A stretch of 64,000 nt of DNA from positions 1 to 64,000 of the forward strand of contig CAJIZS010000002.1 in NCBI GenBank assembly GCA_905182075.1, in the 5' to 3' direction. The notes under the pieces were generated by a model. That model was given only the letters and a program-made list of their open reading frames with translations, searched no databases and was not told the origin of the DNA. Source of the DNA: an uncultured Methylophilaceae bacterium. Lineage in GTDB: Bacteria; Pseudomonadota; Gammaproteobacteria; Burkholderiales; Methylophilaceae. A program made the translations under genes and the position numbers. Shown one piece after another: positions 8,201-16,518 of this stretch (positions are counted from its first letter, which is position 1; every line of letters begins with the position of its first letter).

Positions 8201-9070
8201 TTAACCGCCTTTTTCGTAATTTGATTTAATGTCTTGGTATGTTGAATTTTCGATAGTGTCTCCGTAACCATCTCTTAGTAAAACAGCCTCAAAGTTCATT
8301 GGAAATATTCCAGTAATTGGAACAAAACTTGTTTTACTGTATATTGCTAACCGTATCCAAAAATAATGAGCTATCATATCTTTGAAAAAGTTTAAGTCAT
8401 ATAGGAGGAATTTATCTTTTGTTAAAAGGTTATATAAATTTTCGTTAAAATCTTTTGTATAGTCTAACCATACATCAGTGTTACTTATAAAAACATAGTC
8501 TCCAATAAATGGTAATGAACTTTTAATATGGAGCCATGAAGTGTACACTTTGGATCGATACCATTCACTACTATTTAGTACTTTAAATATCTTTGACCAG
8601 ACCTGGTGTACCTGTGGATGCATTATAGTATCCATACGAATTTTAATAACCCAATCATAGCCGTTACCCATTAAATCATCTTCTTGTATGTAATTTTTTA
8701 ACATTTCAGACGCTCGATAGGCACTTATATATTGTCCAAAAAAGTTTTTAGCATAATCAGAAGGAGTTGAAGTATCAAAGAAAATAGTTTCTTTTAAATT
8801 TTGATTAAAGTGTTGAAGTTTATCACACCTGTAATTATATTCACGTACTCTATCAACAAACTGATCTATTTCTTTATTAAAATTTCCTATGAGTAATTTT
8901 GTTGGATGCCAAGCATCTTCTAGTTGATTGCGATAAGTTTCGTTGGCCCATGAATGAACAAAAAAATCCATTTCATATTCGTCATTTGGATAATTACTCT
9001 TATGATTAAACCACCATGCTCCTTCTTTTATAAATCTAGGAAGACCAGTAACAAGAACCGCAATTTTCAT
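8201..9070 (-). CDS. Glycosyltransferase-like protein, copy A
   Basis: The protein begins MKIAVLVTGLPRFIKEGAWW and has a DFFVHSW strand and a KIRMDTI motif in the middle, a candidate DxD-like metal/nucleotide-sugar site. This is the pattern of WavE-like or other nucleotide-diphosphosugar transferases found in marine phages. It is 289 residues and is followed immediately upstream by a second, frameshifted copy (9068-9889) with the same MK(I/V)AVL(V/L)TG start. Likely role: glycan transfer on host surface or virion, unproven. Confidence 0.6.
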   Translation of the reverse strand: MKIAVLVTGLPRFIKEGAWWFNHKSNYPNDEYEMDFFVHSWANETYRNQLEDAWHPTKLLIGNFNKEIDQFVDRVREYNYRCDKLQHFNQNLKETIFFDTSTPSDYAKNFFGQYISAYRASEMLKNYIQEDDLMGNGYDWVIKIRMDTIMHPQVHQVWSKIFKVLNSSEWYRSKVYTSWLHIKSSLPFIGDYVFISNTDVWLDYTKDFNENLYNLLTKDKFLLYDLNFFKDMIAHYFWIRLAIYSKTSFVPITGIFPMNFEAVLLRDGYGDTIENSTYQDIKSNYEKGG

Positions 9071-9889
9071 TTATTCCTTCCTTGCTCAGTATTAGTATAA
9101 TGTTTAGCAAGCTCTTCATATGTGCTTTCTTCTATTGGTTTGTTCCATCCCTTGGGGCGATATAAACAAATTCGAAAATCTACGGGCATTGCTCCACTAA
9201 TTGAAGCAATATTATATTCTTTCATAAGTAAAAATTTATACTCCAAAAAAGTGTTAATTTATAATGTTAATTTATCTTTAGTTAACAAATCAAACAAATT
9301 ACCTTTAAGATGTTCAGCATACTTTTTCCAACTAGAAAAAGATGCAACACTTATTAAATCGCCAAGCATTGGTAAACCTTTTTGAATAAAAAGCCACGGA
9401 ACAAAAATACTGGTTTCGGTATGTGATTTAATAGCCGTAAATATACTCATCCATGCTTCGTTTGACATTGGATTTAAAATGGAATCAAATCGTGTTCGTA
9501 TAACAAAATCATAATCAATAAATTTTACTTTTTGTGGATAGATATAATTTTAAAAATTGTCCTATATGGTAACTATTAAACCAAGTCCACACATGGTCAT
9601 TGATATATTTTGTTTTTTCATCTGTTTTATTATACTCAAGTATAGGGGTAATAAAATTATTAAGGTGGGTTGTATAATTATCCATGACTGGATTATACTG
9701 AGGATTAATATCTAATGCTTTCCATTCTGTTCTAATATGACCATATTGGTTTGGTTCACCAGGATCCCATGTATGAACATAAAAATCCATATGATAATCT
9801 TTACCAATCGGAGAGCAATTGTTATGCCACCACCAAGAACCCTCGCGAACACATCTAGGCTGTCCTGTTAATAATACGGCAACTTTCAT
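9068..9889 (-). CDS. Glycosyltransferase-like protein, copy B, frameshifted
   Basis: This is a tandem paralogue of the gene at 8201-9070. The first frame (9889-9515) reads MKVAVLLTGQPRCVREGSWW and DFYVHTWDPGEP. A second frame has YDFVIRTRFDSILNP, equivalent to the KIRMDTI region, then FVPWLFIQKGLPMLGD. A third frame supplies the tail ending YEELAKHYTNTEQGRNK. At least two indels (near 9520 and 9260) break it. It overlaps copy A by 3 bases. Confidence 0.6.
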
Positions 9890-10120
9890 TTATAATTTAT
9901 AGGCGATAATACTTAATAATACGATTACAATAGCTAATTCTATGCCAAGTAAAGAATGGTACCACACCCATCGGCTTTCATACCGCTTGTCGGAATCTAA
10001 TTTTATTTGGAGTTGCTCGCCTATGCCTTCTTTAAGCCGTTTGGATTCTTTTGCCGCTTGGGATTGCAAATCTTCTAGTGTTTTTTGACTTTGCTCGAAT
10101 AATTCTTTTAGTGTGCTCAT
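9890..10120 (-). CDS. Small membrane-anchored coiled-coil protein
   Basis: From MSTLKELFEQSQKTLEDL the first 45 residues are strongly helical and charged, followed by one C-terminal transmembrane segment (GIELAIVIVLLSIIAY). The start at 10120 is preferred because an upstream in-frame ATG (10138) overlaps the preceding gene. Topology suggests a cytoplasmic coiled coil anchored in the inner membrane. Function unknown. Confidence 0.55.
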   Translation of the reverse strand: MSTLKELFEQSQKTLEDLQSQAAKESKRLKEGIGEQLQIKLDSDKRYESRWVWYHSLLGIELAIVIVLLSIIAYKL

Positions 10121-10134
10121 ACCTATATTTAACT

Positions 10135-10626
10135 TCATTTATCATCATCAGGATTATGTAATTGCGAAGACCACCATGCTTCCCAAGGAAAATGAATCCA
10201 TATATTGCCAGAATCTTTTGCACAATCTCTAATCCAATAATTAGGTTCAAAGTTACATTCGTTATTCCACCAAAGAGTAGCAAATCGAATATCAATTTTA
10301 TCAGTTTTACCTCGGCCATCAATATGATTTTGTAATCGAGCAAATGTTTCGCCTGAATCGCATATATCATCTACTATTAATATTCGTTTATCTGATTTCT
10401 TTGGCAAGTAATCTTCCCAATGCGGAAAATCTCTTAAACTTGCATGTATTGGTTTAAATGGTAAGTTTAGCCAGTGTGATATCATAACTGCTGGAGTTAA
10501 TCCTCCTCGAGCTATTCCTACTACTACTTCGGGTATAAACTTGGATAAGACTAGTTGTCGTATAAGTGTATTGACGTCTAGTGTCATGTCTTTCCAGCTA
10601 TACCAGATATATTGTGTATCCTTCAT
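10135..10626 (-). CDS. Phosphoribosyltransferase
   Basis: The 163-residue protein contains the PRPP-binding signature ILIVDDICDSGETF (residues about 83-96), preceded by the pyrophosphate loop region VVGIARGGLTPAV. This is the fold of xanthine/hypoxanthine-type phosphoribosyltransferases, which use PRPP to salvage purine bases. The Trp-rich C-terminus (HFPWEAWWSSQL) is like the phage forms. It would supply nucleotides during infection. Substrate specificity cannot be read from the sequence. Confidence 0.8.
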   Translation of the reverse strand: MKDTQYIWYSWKDMTLDVNTLIRQLVLSKFIPEVVVGIARGGLTPAVMISHWLNLPFKPIHASLRDFPHWEDYLPKKSDKRILIVDDICDSGETFARLQNHIDGRGKTDKIDIRFATLWWNNECNFEPNYWIRDCAKDSGNIWIHFPWEAWWSSQLHNPDDDK

Positions 10627-11823
10627 GTTAATAATTCCTCTAATTCAGGTAGATAATCGGTTAATTGTTTGTTATATAATTTATCTTGTAATTTATAATT
10701 TACTTTAAATTCATCAAAAAATACAGGATCAAAGTTAATAGATAAAAGAGATGATATAAACGCATCTTTTAATTCTTTAAATTCGGTTCCTATCTTATTT
10801 ACTTTATTGATTGCAACTGCCTTTACATTATCAGGTATTGCATAAACACTTGTCCACTGAGGTTCAGATACGTAATTAGGGGATAATAGATCTAATTTAT
10901 TTTTGTATGCCCATTCCCAAATATTAGTAATATCTAAAATATTAAAAATTGTTGTTGCTGTTTCTACGTGGATTTCTTCGACATAATCTTTAAACTTGGC
11001 TACATTACTATTTACAGTATTCCAATTACCTGGATGTCTTATGTAATTGTATGTATCTCCAATTCCATCAATACTAAGAACAAACCAAGTTTTTTTAAAT
11101 TTAGATAACTCATTGTATAATTTTTCATTGAATAACGTTCCGTTTGTTGTTAATTGTACAATGCAATCTTTATTAATTTGTTTAAGTACATCAATAAGCT
11201 CTGGTATTAATGTAGGTTCTCCGCCAGTAATATTAAGTTCATGTAATCCTCCGCAGGCTTCAATTAAACTGGTTAAAAACTTTTTTTGATTGTTCTTTAG
11301 AGGCGATAGTAAATGCCTTATTATTCCTCCGATTGGTAAAACCGTATCCACACCTTCAAATGCTTCTTTATTTTCCATATGAGGCAAATGCCCAGCTTCT
11401 TCAATAAAATATTCTTTCATATTGGGTAACAATTGTTTTAACTTTTTTAACATGTGTTCCATTTAATATTAGATTTTTAATTTGTTCTGTTGTATATCCG
11501 TGCCATCCTTTATTATTAGCTTTATGAACTGCTAATTGCCTTTTACTTTTAATACTATTTTTTTCTTTCTTTTTACATATATCACACGATTTATGCCACT
11601 TTCCGGCAAGCATAGTTGCTCGTACATTTTGTAATTCGTTGCTATTCCAGAAAGATTGGAGGGAGGTATCTTGTACAGATGCGGGGAGGTCTCTTGCTTC
11701 ACAGCAATGACTTAAAAAACTATTAGTGGCTACGTGAATTGTTGTCCAAGGCCATGGACAAATAGTTGGACTAATATCCTTCAGGTCGGTCATTTTGCAC
11801 ACCCAGTACTGAATCAGCTTCAA
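10623..11823 (-). CDS. Radical SAM/SPASM-like protein, frameshifted and apparently lacking the CX3CX2C motif
   Basis: The N-terminal frame (11823-11401) reads CPWPWTTIHVATNSFLSHCC and CDICKKKE, typical of the extra Cys-containing N-terminus of a radical SAM subfamily in marine phages. The second frame (11462-10623) has LHELNITGGEPTLIPELIDVL (GGEP motif) and VLSIDGIGDTYNYIRHPG, core radical SAM strands. Neither frame contains the CX3CX2C cluster motif expected between them, so either a segment was lost at the junction near 11430 or the protein is cluster-less. It starts inside the end of the GroES-like gene. Confidence 0.65.
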
Positions 11824-12073
11824 TTACTCGTGTAACTAATTTTCTTCCGCTGGTTGCGTGTTCTCTAGTCCATCGACCATGTGATACTAACATATAATCA
11901 CCTGGTTTAATATCATATACTTCAGGGCCGATTGCTTGGCATTTAAACCAACGTGGGCGGACTCCGTCTTCTTTCATGTTATCATCTAACAGAATAACAC
12001 CGGCATCTTCGTCCGGCTTATCAATCATCTCAGCTAAAATCTTATCTCGCATAGCTTTTATTTCTTTACTCAT
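11771..12073 (-). CDS. GroES/gp31-like co-chaperonin candidate
   Basis: The 100-residue product has VILLDDNMKEDGVRPRWFK then AIGPEVYDIKPGDYMLV, which follows the GroES pattern of a mobile loop and a core strand (VxAVGxG...VxxGDxVL). Phages of the T4 group often encode their own GroES-like protein to fold the capsid protein with host GroEL. The similarity is of pattern only, so the call is moderate. Confidence 0.5.
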   Translation of the reverse strand: MSKEIKAMRDKILAEMIDKPDEDAGVILLDDNMKEDGVRPRWFKCQAIGPEVYDIKPGDYMLVSHGRWTREHATSGRKLVTRVIEADSVLGVQNDRPEGY

Positions 12074-12465
12074 TCTGCACCTTTTTGGTTTATGTCTTCC
12101 ATTGTTCCATCACTGTACTCGACTTCGAAATACTGTTCTCCGTTGTCCCTTGTTCTTGCTGTACGTGATACTTCTGTTACTTCTGCTTTAACATTCTTCT
12201 TTGCAGAAGGTGGTGTTTCAACAGGAGCACTATCTTTCTTACTTTCTGGTGTTTGTATACTTACTTGTTCCGTTACACCAGTAACTACGTTATCATTAAA
12301 TTTGTTAGCAATTTCTTCTCTAGGAATAGTTACTTTGTTTCTATTGTCAATGATGTCTCCACGAGCGTTCATGTTTAAGTTGCTTACTGCTCTTACTTTC
12401 TCATGTTTTGCCGCGAGAGCCGACATGTCTAATGTTTGGCCCATTGCTGTTTTTACTCTTTTCAT
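12070..12465 (-). CDS. Conserved phage protein of unknown function
   Basis: The N-terminus MKRVKTAMGQTLDMSALAAK and the block NLNMNARGDIIDNRNKV look like a conserved family of marine T4-like phages. The C-terminal half is low complexity, rich in Pro, Glu and Lys, ending with a small folded segment (EQYFEVEYSDGTMEDIN). 131 residues. It overlaps both neighbours by 4 bases. Confidence 0.55.
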   Translation of the reverse strand: MKRVKTAMGQTLDMSALAAKHEKVRAVSNLNMNARGDIIDNRNKVTIPREEIANKFNDNVVTGVTEQVSIQTPESKKDSAPVETPPSAKKNVKAEVTEVSRTARTRDNGEQYFEVEYSDGTMEDINQKGAE

Positions 12466-12899
12466 TTTAAGAACTCCTTGATATCAAGTTTATATTTTAT
12501 GCTATCTATGCGATGCACACCTAACAAGTATAAGCAATAGCTAGCTACACTACTACCTCTCCCTACACCTAGCACAATGTTATTTTCATTGCATACATCT
12601 ACTAAGTACTTTAGGAATTTTAACACAATAACCATACCTCTGTTTTCGTATTCTTGTATTATTCTTTCACGTTCAGTATCCGTATGAGAACGACATTCTA
12701 ATAAAAAGTGTTCAATATCGATGTTTTTATATTCATTGGGCATCCACCATTCAGTAGTTCTATATTCGTCTTCAGTTGATGCTTTAAAAATATCATTTCT
12801 TCCTTCTACACAAAAGTCCCAAGGTTGTACATCATTTAATAATACCTTAACTGCTTCTTGTTCTGTATAAATTGGATTTAAATTTTTATCTATTCTCAT
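12462..12899 (-). CDS. Miniature DnaE-like protein, first half (GRGS motif)
   Basis: The 145-residue protein ends with NIVLGVGRGSSVASYCLYLL followed by GVHRIDSIKY, which matches the conserved palm motif of bacterial DNA polymerase III alpha (GxGRGSAAGSLVxYxLGITxxDPxxY). DnaE is about 1,160 residues; here the PHP domain and everything after the motif are absent. The protein at 62292-62867 begins exactly where this one stops in DnaE order (DVDIDVADRDKV). The pair may be a split, compact C-family polymerase-like module. See findings. Confidence 0.7.
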   Translation of the reverse strand: MRIDKNLNPIYTEQEAVKVLLNDVQPWDFCVEGRNDIFKASTEDEYRTTEWWMPNEYKNIDIEHFLLECRSHTDTERERIIQEYENRGMVIVLKFLKYLVDVCNENNIVLGVGRGSSVASYCLYLLGVHRIDSIKYKLDIKEFLK

Positions 12900-13132
12900 G
12901 TACTAATTAGTTCATGTAACTCGTCATCGTCACCGGACTCGCTTTTTTCTCTATCTTCTTTTGCTGTTTTCTCGGCTATTGCCATATCAACAGTATCTAG
13001 TGTGATATTAATTTGATTAACAGCACCAGAATACCCACCTCCTGCTTGTTGCAATTTAGTTATAAGAGTACGTCGCATTTCAAGAAGATCTTCGACTGTT
13101 TTACCTGATAGATCAAGTAGAGGATTAAACAT
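12896..13132 (-). CDS. Hypothetical small acidic protein
   Basis: The 78-residue product has a helix (SGKTVEDLLEMRRTLITKLQQ), a Gly-rich turn and a second helix, then an acidic tail (KSESGDDDELHELIST). No family is recognised. It overlaps the DnaE-like gene by 4 bases. Confidence 0.5.
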   Translation of the reverse strand: MFNPLLDLSGKTVEDLLEMRRTLITKLQQAGGGYSGAVNQINITLDTVDMAIAEKTAKEDREKSESGDDDELHELIST

Positions 13133-13381
13133 TTAAAATATTAACTTCATTAAAAAATTAATTTCGTCTTTTTTATCTTCAGCCATCCATGCTGTAAAAT
13201 GGAATTCACCTCTGTGAGGCCAGTGCTTAATTTGTTTTACTACACCTCTAGGACCTTTCCATTTGCTCTTACCGAGCGTTCTATTTAGTAAACTAACAAC
13301 CTTATAAAAATGCTCTAAGCGAACTGTACGATCCCGGCTGGGACGAATAGCTATTACCATTGGAATATTGAATGGATTCAT
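13133..13381 (-). CDS. Hypothetical basic protein
   Basis: The 82-residue protein is rich in Arg, Lys and aromatic residues (TLGKSKWKGPRGVVKQIKHW). It fills the space between the methyltransferase and the acidic small protein without gaps. I do not recognise it. Confidence 0.5.
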   Translation of the reverse strand: MNPFNIPMVIAIRPSRDRTVRLEHFYKVVSLLNRTLGKSKWKGPRGVVKQIKHWPHRGEFHFTAWMAEDKKDEINFLMKLIF

Positions 13382-14049
13382 TAAATTCCTGCTCTTATTT
13401 GCGTATTATGATAATCAATTTCTTTTTGGTAGATAAGTTCTCTCCGATCCGTTAAATTACAAATCTCATCCATTGGTATATCTATAATAGGATACGATCG
13501 TTTAACCAATAGTGATACACCGACTCGTCGTTCTCCGTTACCAAAAGGAAAATCTACAATATCATATGTGCCATCATTATATATAGTTCTTAAATCATGC
13601 ATAAATTCTCTACTTCCATCAATACGTAACGTATCATGAAATACTACAATACCGGTCATACTTAAATTTGGATATATAATACTAAAATCATTTTTAACTC
13701 CTTGATACGAATGGCATGCATCTATGAAAGCAAAATCTATACTCGGATGATTTTCATTAATTATAATTTCAAATTCTGGATGTGTTGTATCAATCTTTGT
13801 TAATTGGAAATTTGAATAACCTTTACTAGTAAGGTATGTTTCGCATTGTTCTTTACTTGAATATGCTGGAAATTGTGTTTTTAATCCATGTGGACTCCAT
13901 ACATCATATCCGTAAACAGTTCCACCTGTTTGTCTGGCGCCTTCACATAGATGTATTGTTGCATCGGCCTGGGCTACACCTATTTCTAATATTACCTTAC
14001 ATTGGTTTAAGTGTATTAGTCCTCGTAACAGTGGTCCGTAATCAGCCAT
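13381..14049 (-). CDS. Class I SAM-dependent methyltransferase (CmcI-like)
   Basis: Motif I is present as VILEIGVAQADATIHL (residues about 18-33). The motif IV region FAFIDACHSYQGVKNDF and the following VVFHDTLRIDG give the DxH-type metal or substrate site of CmcI/TylF-like methyltransferases. 222 residues. Such enzymes methylate hydroxyl groups on sugars or small molecules. It is the second methyltransferase of the 1-14 kb region. Confidence 0.7.
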   Translation of the reverse strand: MADYGPLLRGLIHLNQCKVILEIGVAQADATIHLCEGARQTGGTVYGYDVWSPHGLKTQFPAYSSKEQCETYLTSKGYSNFQLTKIDTTHPEFEIIINENHPSIDFAFIDACHSYQGVKNDFSIIYPNLSMTGIVVFHDTLRIDGSREFMHDLRTIYNDGTYDIVDFPFGNGERRVGVSLLVKRSYPIIDIPMDEICNLTDRRELIYQKEIDYHNTQIRAGI

Positions 14050-14057
14050 GTATCCTT

Positions 14058-14476
14058 TTATATATCACCATCAATTCTGTTTTCACTACGTTCAGCAGAA
14101 AAATGTCCTTCAGGAAATCGTGCTTTAAGTTTGTCTGCATTGATTTGTAATACTTCATTTGGATCTACATTTAATGCTGTACAAGCATTTGCCCAATACC
14201 ATGCTACATCTCAGAATCTTTGACTAATTCTGATATTTTCTTATCGTCTTCAACTAAAAGTATTTTTTTTACTACTTCAGTAAATTCACCGCCCTCGGAC
14301 ACTAAACCAAATGCGGCAGTAATAAGTCTTGGTATGTTAACATCGCCAAGCATTTCGCTATTTGCTACAGAATGTACTTCGCTTAATCTGTGAGAAAAAC
14401 TAGCAAAATCTTTTGATTCTTTACTTGTAACAGAATCAACAAATTGCCTATATTCTTCTAATCTCATTGAAGCCAT
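14058..14476 (-). CDS. mazG: MazG-like nucleotide pyrophosphohydrolase, frameshifted
   Basis: Frame one (14476-14204) has LITAAFGLVSEGGEFTEVVK, the E-rich helix that binds Mg2+ in MazG-type enzymes. Frame two continues with DVAWYWANACTALN, the second metal-binding helix (ExxD to D), and ends GHFSAERSEN. A one-base change near 14212 separates them. MazG hydrolyses NTPs and may lower ppGpp-type alarm signals during infection. It lies directly downstream of the IscA gene. Confidence 0.75.
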
Positions 14477-14835
14477 GCAGGTTTATTTTCTTGTAAGGTT
14501 GAGTCTTGCTTAATGTTAAAACTAGTCGAGCAACCGCATGTTGATGTTGCTCTTGGGTTTTCAAAACGAGGACCTGGAGCGGACAAATCATTTGTCCAAT
14601 CTATAAGTAATCCGTCGAGTAACAAATGACTTTTTCTATCTACACATATTTTAACACCTAATGTCTCAAATAGCAAGTCTTTTTTTTCTGGACTATCAAA
14701 TGTAAGTTTGTATTCGTATCCGGCACACCCGCCTCCGGTTACTTCTATTCGTAGATATTTGTTAACTCCTTCGTGGCCTTCATCGTCGGCCATTCTAATA
14801 AAATTTTTACTTGCTTTTTGTGTAAGGTTAATCAT
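14464..14835 (-). CDS. A-type Fe-S carrier (IscA/SufA/HesB family)
   Basis: Starting at MINLTQKASKNFIRM, the 123-residue protein has the three conserved Cys: GGGCAGYEYKL and STCGCSTSF. A-type carriers accept clusters from a scaffold and pass them to apoproteins. The start at 14835 is preferred to the longer frame at 14925 because the extra N-terminus overlaps the ferredoxin gene and is unlike the family. It is the last SUF-type gene before mazG. Cyanophages carry related hesB-like genes. Confidence 0.88.
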   Translation of the reverse strand: MINLTQKASKNFIRMADDEGHEGVNKYLRIEVTGGGCAGYEYKLTFDSPEKKDLLFETLGVKICVDRKSHLLLDGLLIDWTNDLSAPGPRFENPRATSTCGCSTSFNIKQDSTLQENKPAWLQ

Positions 14836-15205
14836 CTTCGTCGCCTTCTCCTGGTGCTGGTGAAAAGTGTTCTTTCTTTTCCGGATCACCTTCATATTTT
14901 TTTGTGTGATCCCATTCTTCCGCATCGGGTAATGGTCCTTTATTTGTTGTAAGATTAGGCCATTCTCGACTGTACTTAATATTTATATCAAGCCAATATT
15001 TACGCTTTTCTTCGGGTGTATCTTTGTGTTTTTCAGGTATAATTGCACCTACTGGACATTCTGGTTTGCATACACCACAATCAATACATTCATCAGGGTG
15101 TATAACCAAACATGTTTTCCCCTTCATAGAAACAATCTACAGGACACACTTCTACTTATCTAAATATTTACATTTAATACATTCGCCAGTTACAATAAAT
15201 GTCAT
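14828..15205 (-). CDS. fdxA: 7Fe (3Fe-4S/4Fe-4S) ferredoxin, frameshifted
   Basis: A low-potential electron carrier. The N-terminal frame reads MTFIVTGECIKCKYLD; after two one-base insertions near 15130-15165 the sequence would continue VEVCPVDCFYEGENM, and the intact frame from 15127 gives LVIHPDECIDCGVCKPECPV with the CxxCxxCxxxCP motif. The C-terminus ends FSPAPGEGDEDD as in FdxA. The full-length corrected protein is close to the usual 107-125 residues. It overlaps the SufT stop and the IscA start. Confidence 0.8.
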
Positions 15206-15534
15206 GTATAATGATCCATTGGTTGAGGTTCATTCCACATATCTAAATGTGCTTGTGCCTCCTCGGTCATCATATGTTGTCCCCATGGCGGATCAAATGT
15301 AACATCAACATTGGCTGTTTCAATTTCTTTTACTTCTAGTACGGCAGTTTTAACCCATTGAGGTAATTCTTCTGCAACAGGACAAAACGGACTAGTTAAA
15401 CTCATTAATACTTTAACATCTGTTTCATTAATATCAAGGTTATAGATTAATCCTAAATCATAAATGTTTACTGGGATCTCAGGATCAAAAACAGTTTTTA
15501 ACTGTTCAATTATTTTATCCTTTAAGGAGGTCAT
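15202..15534 (-). CDS. sufT: SufT-like Fe-S assembly factor (MIP18/DUF59 family)
   Basis: The 110-residue protein has FDPEIPVNIYDLGLIYNL, the hallmark of the MIP18/DUF59 family, then TSPFCPVAEELPQWV with the reactive Cys and NVDVTFDPPWGQHMMTEEA. SufT helps maturation of Fe-S proteins such as lipoyl synthase and aconitase in other bacteria. It lies inside the SUF run, between glutaredoxin and ferredoxin, with overlapping ends. Confidence 0.88.
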   Translation of the reverse strand: MTSLKDKIIEQLKTVFDPEIPVNIYDLGLIYNLDINETDVKVLMSLTSPFCPVAEELPQWVKTAVLEVKEIETANVDVTFDPPWGQHMMTEEAQAHLDMWNEPQPMDHYT

Positions 15535-15820
15535 CTAATTCGCCTGATTCATATTGTTCAGTAATAATATCACACCCGCCAATGAATTCTTCATTAATAT
15601 ACAGTTGCGGAATTGTAGGCCATTCGGAAAAATCTTTAATTCCTTGCCTTAATTCAGGATCGGATAATACATCACGTGTTGTATACGAAGCATTTAAACT
15701 TTCTAGTATACTACAAACTCTAGCACTAAATCCACATTGTGGAGCCTCCGGCGTGCCTTTCATGTATACTATTACATTATTTTCTTTTATGTCTTGGGCT
15801 ATTTGTTCTTTTATTTCCAT
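15515..15820 (-). CDS. Monothiol glutaredoxin (CGFS type)
   Basis: The active site is PQCGFSARVCSIL (CGFS at about residues 29-32), with the cis-Pro loop WPTIPQLYI and the glutathione-binding GGCDIITEQYESGEL. CGFS glutaredoxins such as Grx4/GrxD bind a bridging 2Fe-2S cluster and hand it to targets. Length 101 is typical. It overlaps SufT by 20 bases. Family assignment is certain, and the partner proteins here are inferred from the neighbours. Confidence 0.92.
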   Translation of the reverse strand: MEIKEQIAQDIKENNVIVYMKGTPEAPQCGFSARVCSILESLNASYTTRDVLSDPELRQGIKDFSEWPTIPQLYINEEFIGGCDIITEQYESGELDDLLKG

Positions 15821-16042
15821 TATTGTTTCTCTATTGTATCAGGATAAGGCCAGGAATGTTTTGCAACTTCAATCTTGGACTCGGCCTCTTTCTTTTTTCT
15901 ATGTTCTTTTAACGTAGAGATATATTCACTCATTTCATCTAGATCATCATTTGTCAAACCAAGCTTACGTTTGTGGTGACAAGTTCTGGTGAGAATATAA
16001 CATTTCTTTCTTATTGATGAATATTTGAATTTTATTTGCCAT
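15820..16042 (-). CDS. Small charged protein in the SUF run, frameshifted
   Basis: The start MANKIQIFINKK overlaps the stop of the preceding small membrane gene (ATG within ATGGCAAATAA). After one or two inserted bases near 16010 the frame continues CYILTRTCHHKRKLGL then NDDLDEMSEYISTLKEHRKK and ends WPYPDTIEKQ, with its TAA overlapping the glutaredoxin start. The Cys/His cluster CYILTRTCHH could bind metal. I do not recognise the family. Confidence 0.5.
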
Positions 16043-16151
16043 CAAAATTTAATAAAGATAATGCACCATAAAATATTAACAAATAAAATAAAAGAGCAAC
16101 AAATGCTATTCCTAAAATCCAAACGATTGTCCAACTTAGTTTATCTTTCAT
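16032..16151 (-). CDS. Tiny single-pass membrane protein in the SUF run
   Basis: Thirty-nine residues: MKDKLSWTIVWILGIAF followed by hydrophobic residues to YLLIFYGALSLLNFDGK. It contains one long transmembrane helix. Its ATG overlaps the end of sufE and its stop overlaps the next start, so it is locked into the cluster. Function unknown. Confidence 0.5.
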   Translation of the reverse strand: MKDKLSWTIVWILGIAFVALLFYLLIFYGALSLLNFDGK

Positions 16152-16518
16152 GTGCAAGTTCCTTCATTTTCCAGACTAAATGGTTTAAGCCATTCGCTCT
16201 ACTAGGACTAAACACTAATCCTAATTGTGTCATTTGTTGTGGATTAAATGTACTTGCTTCTTCAATGGTTATGTTGTTAAAGATTTCACAAACCATTCGT
16301 GCGAGACCTTGCGTTATAATTGCATCAGCTCTTGTTTTATATTTATTCTCATGAATAGAGCACCATAATTTACTAGTACACCCTTTAATAAATGTTTTAT
16401 CTGTACAAAATTCTTCAGGTAAATCATTGCCTTTATCAGACCAATCCATGACATACTCATATCTGTCGAAATTATCTAATGAGTTTATTTCGTCTTTGAT
16501 TTCTTCAAACGTTGACAT
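16141..16518 (-). CDS. sufE: SufE-like sulfur acceptor
   Basis: SufE takes persulfide sulfur from the SufS cysteine desulfurase. The 125-residue product has the active-site loop IKGCTSKLWCS (acceptor Cys near residue 47) and the C-terminal PSRANGLNHLVWKMKELA typical of SufE. Start overlaps the last codons of sufS, indicating translational coupling to its partner enzyme. Confidence 0.88.
   Translation of the reverse strand: MSTFEEIKDEINSLDNFDRYEYVMDWSDKGNDLPEEFCTDKTFIKGCTSKLWCSIHENKYKTRADAIITQGLARMVCEIFNNITIEEASTFNPQQMTQLGLVFSPSRANGLNHLVWKMKELAHER

Noticed and set aside
10032-10370. Minus-strand 112-residue frame
   Set aside because: Overlaps the phosphoribosyltransferase and coiled-coil genes in another frame and resembles no protein.
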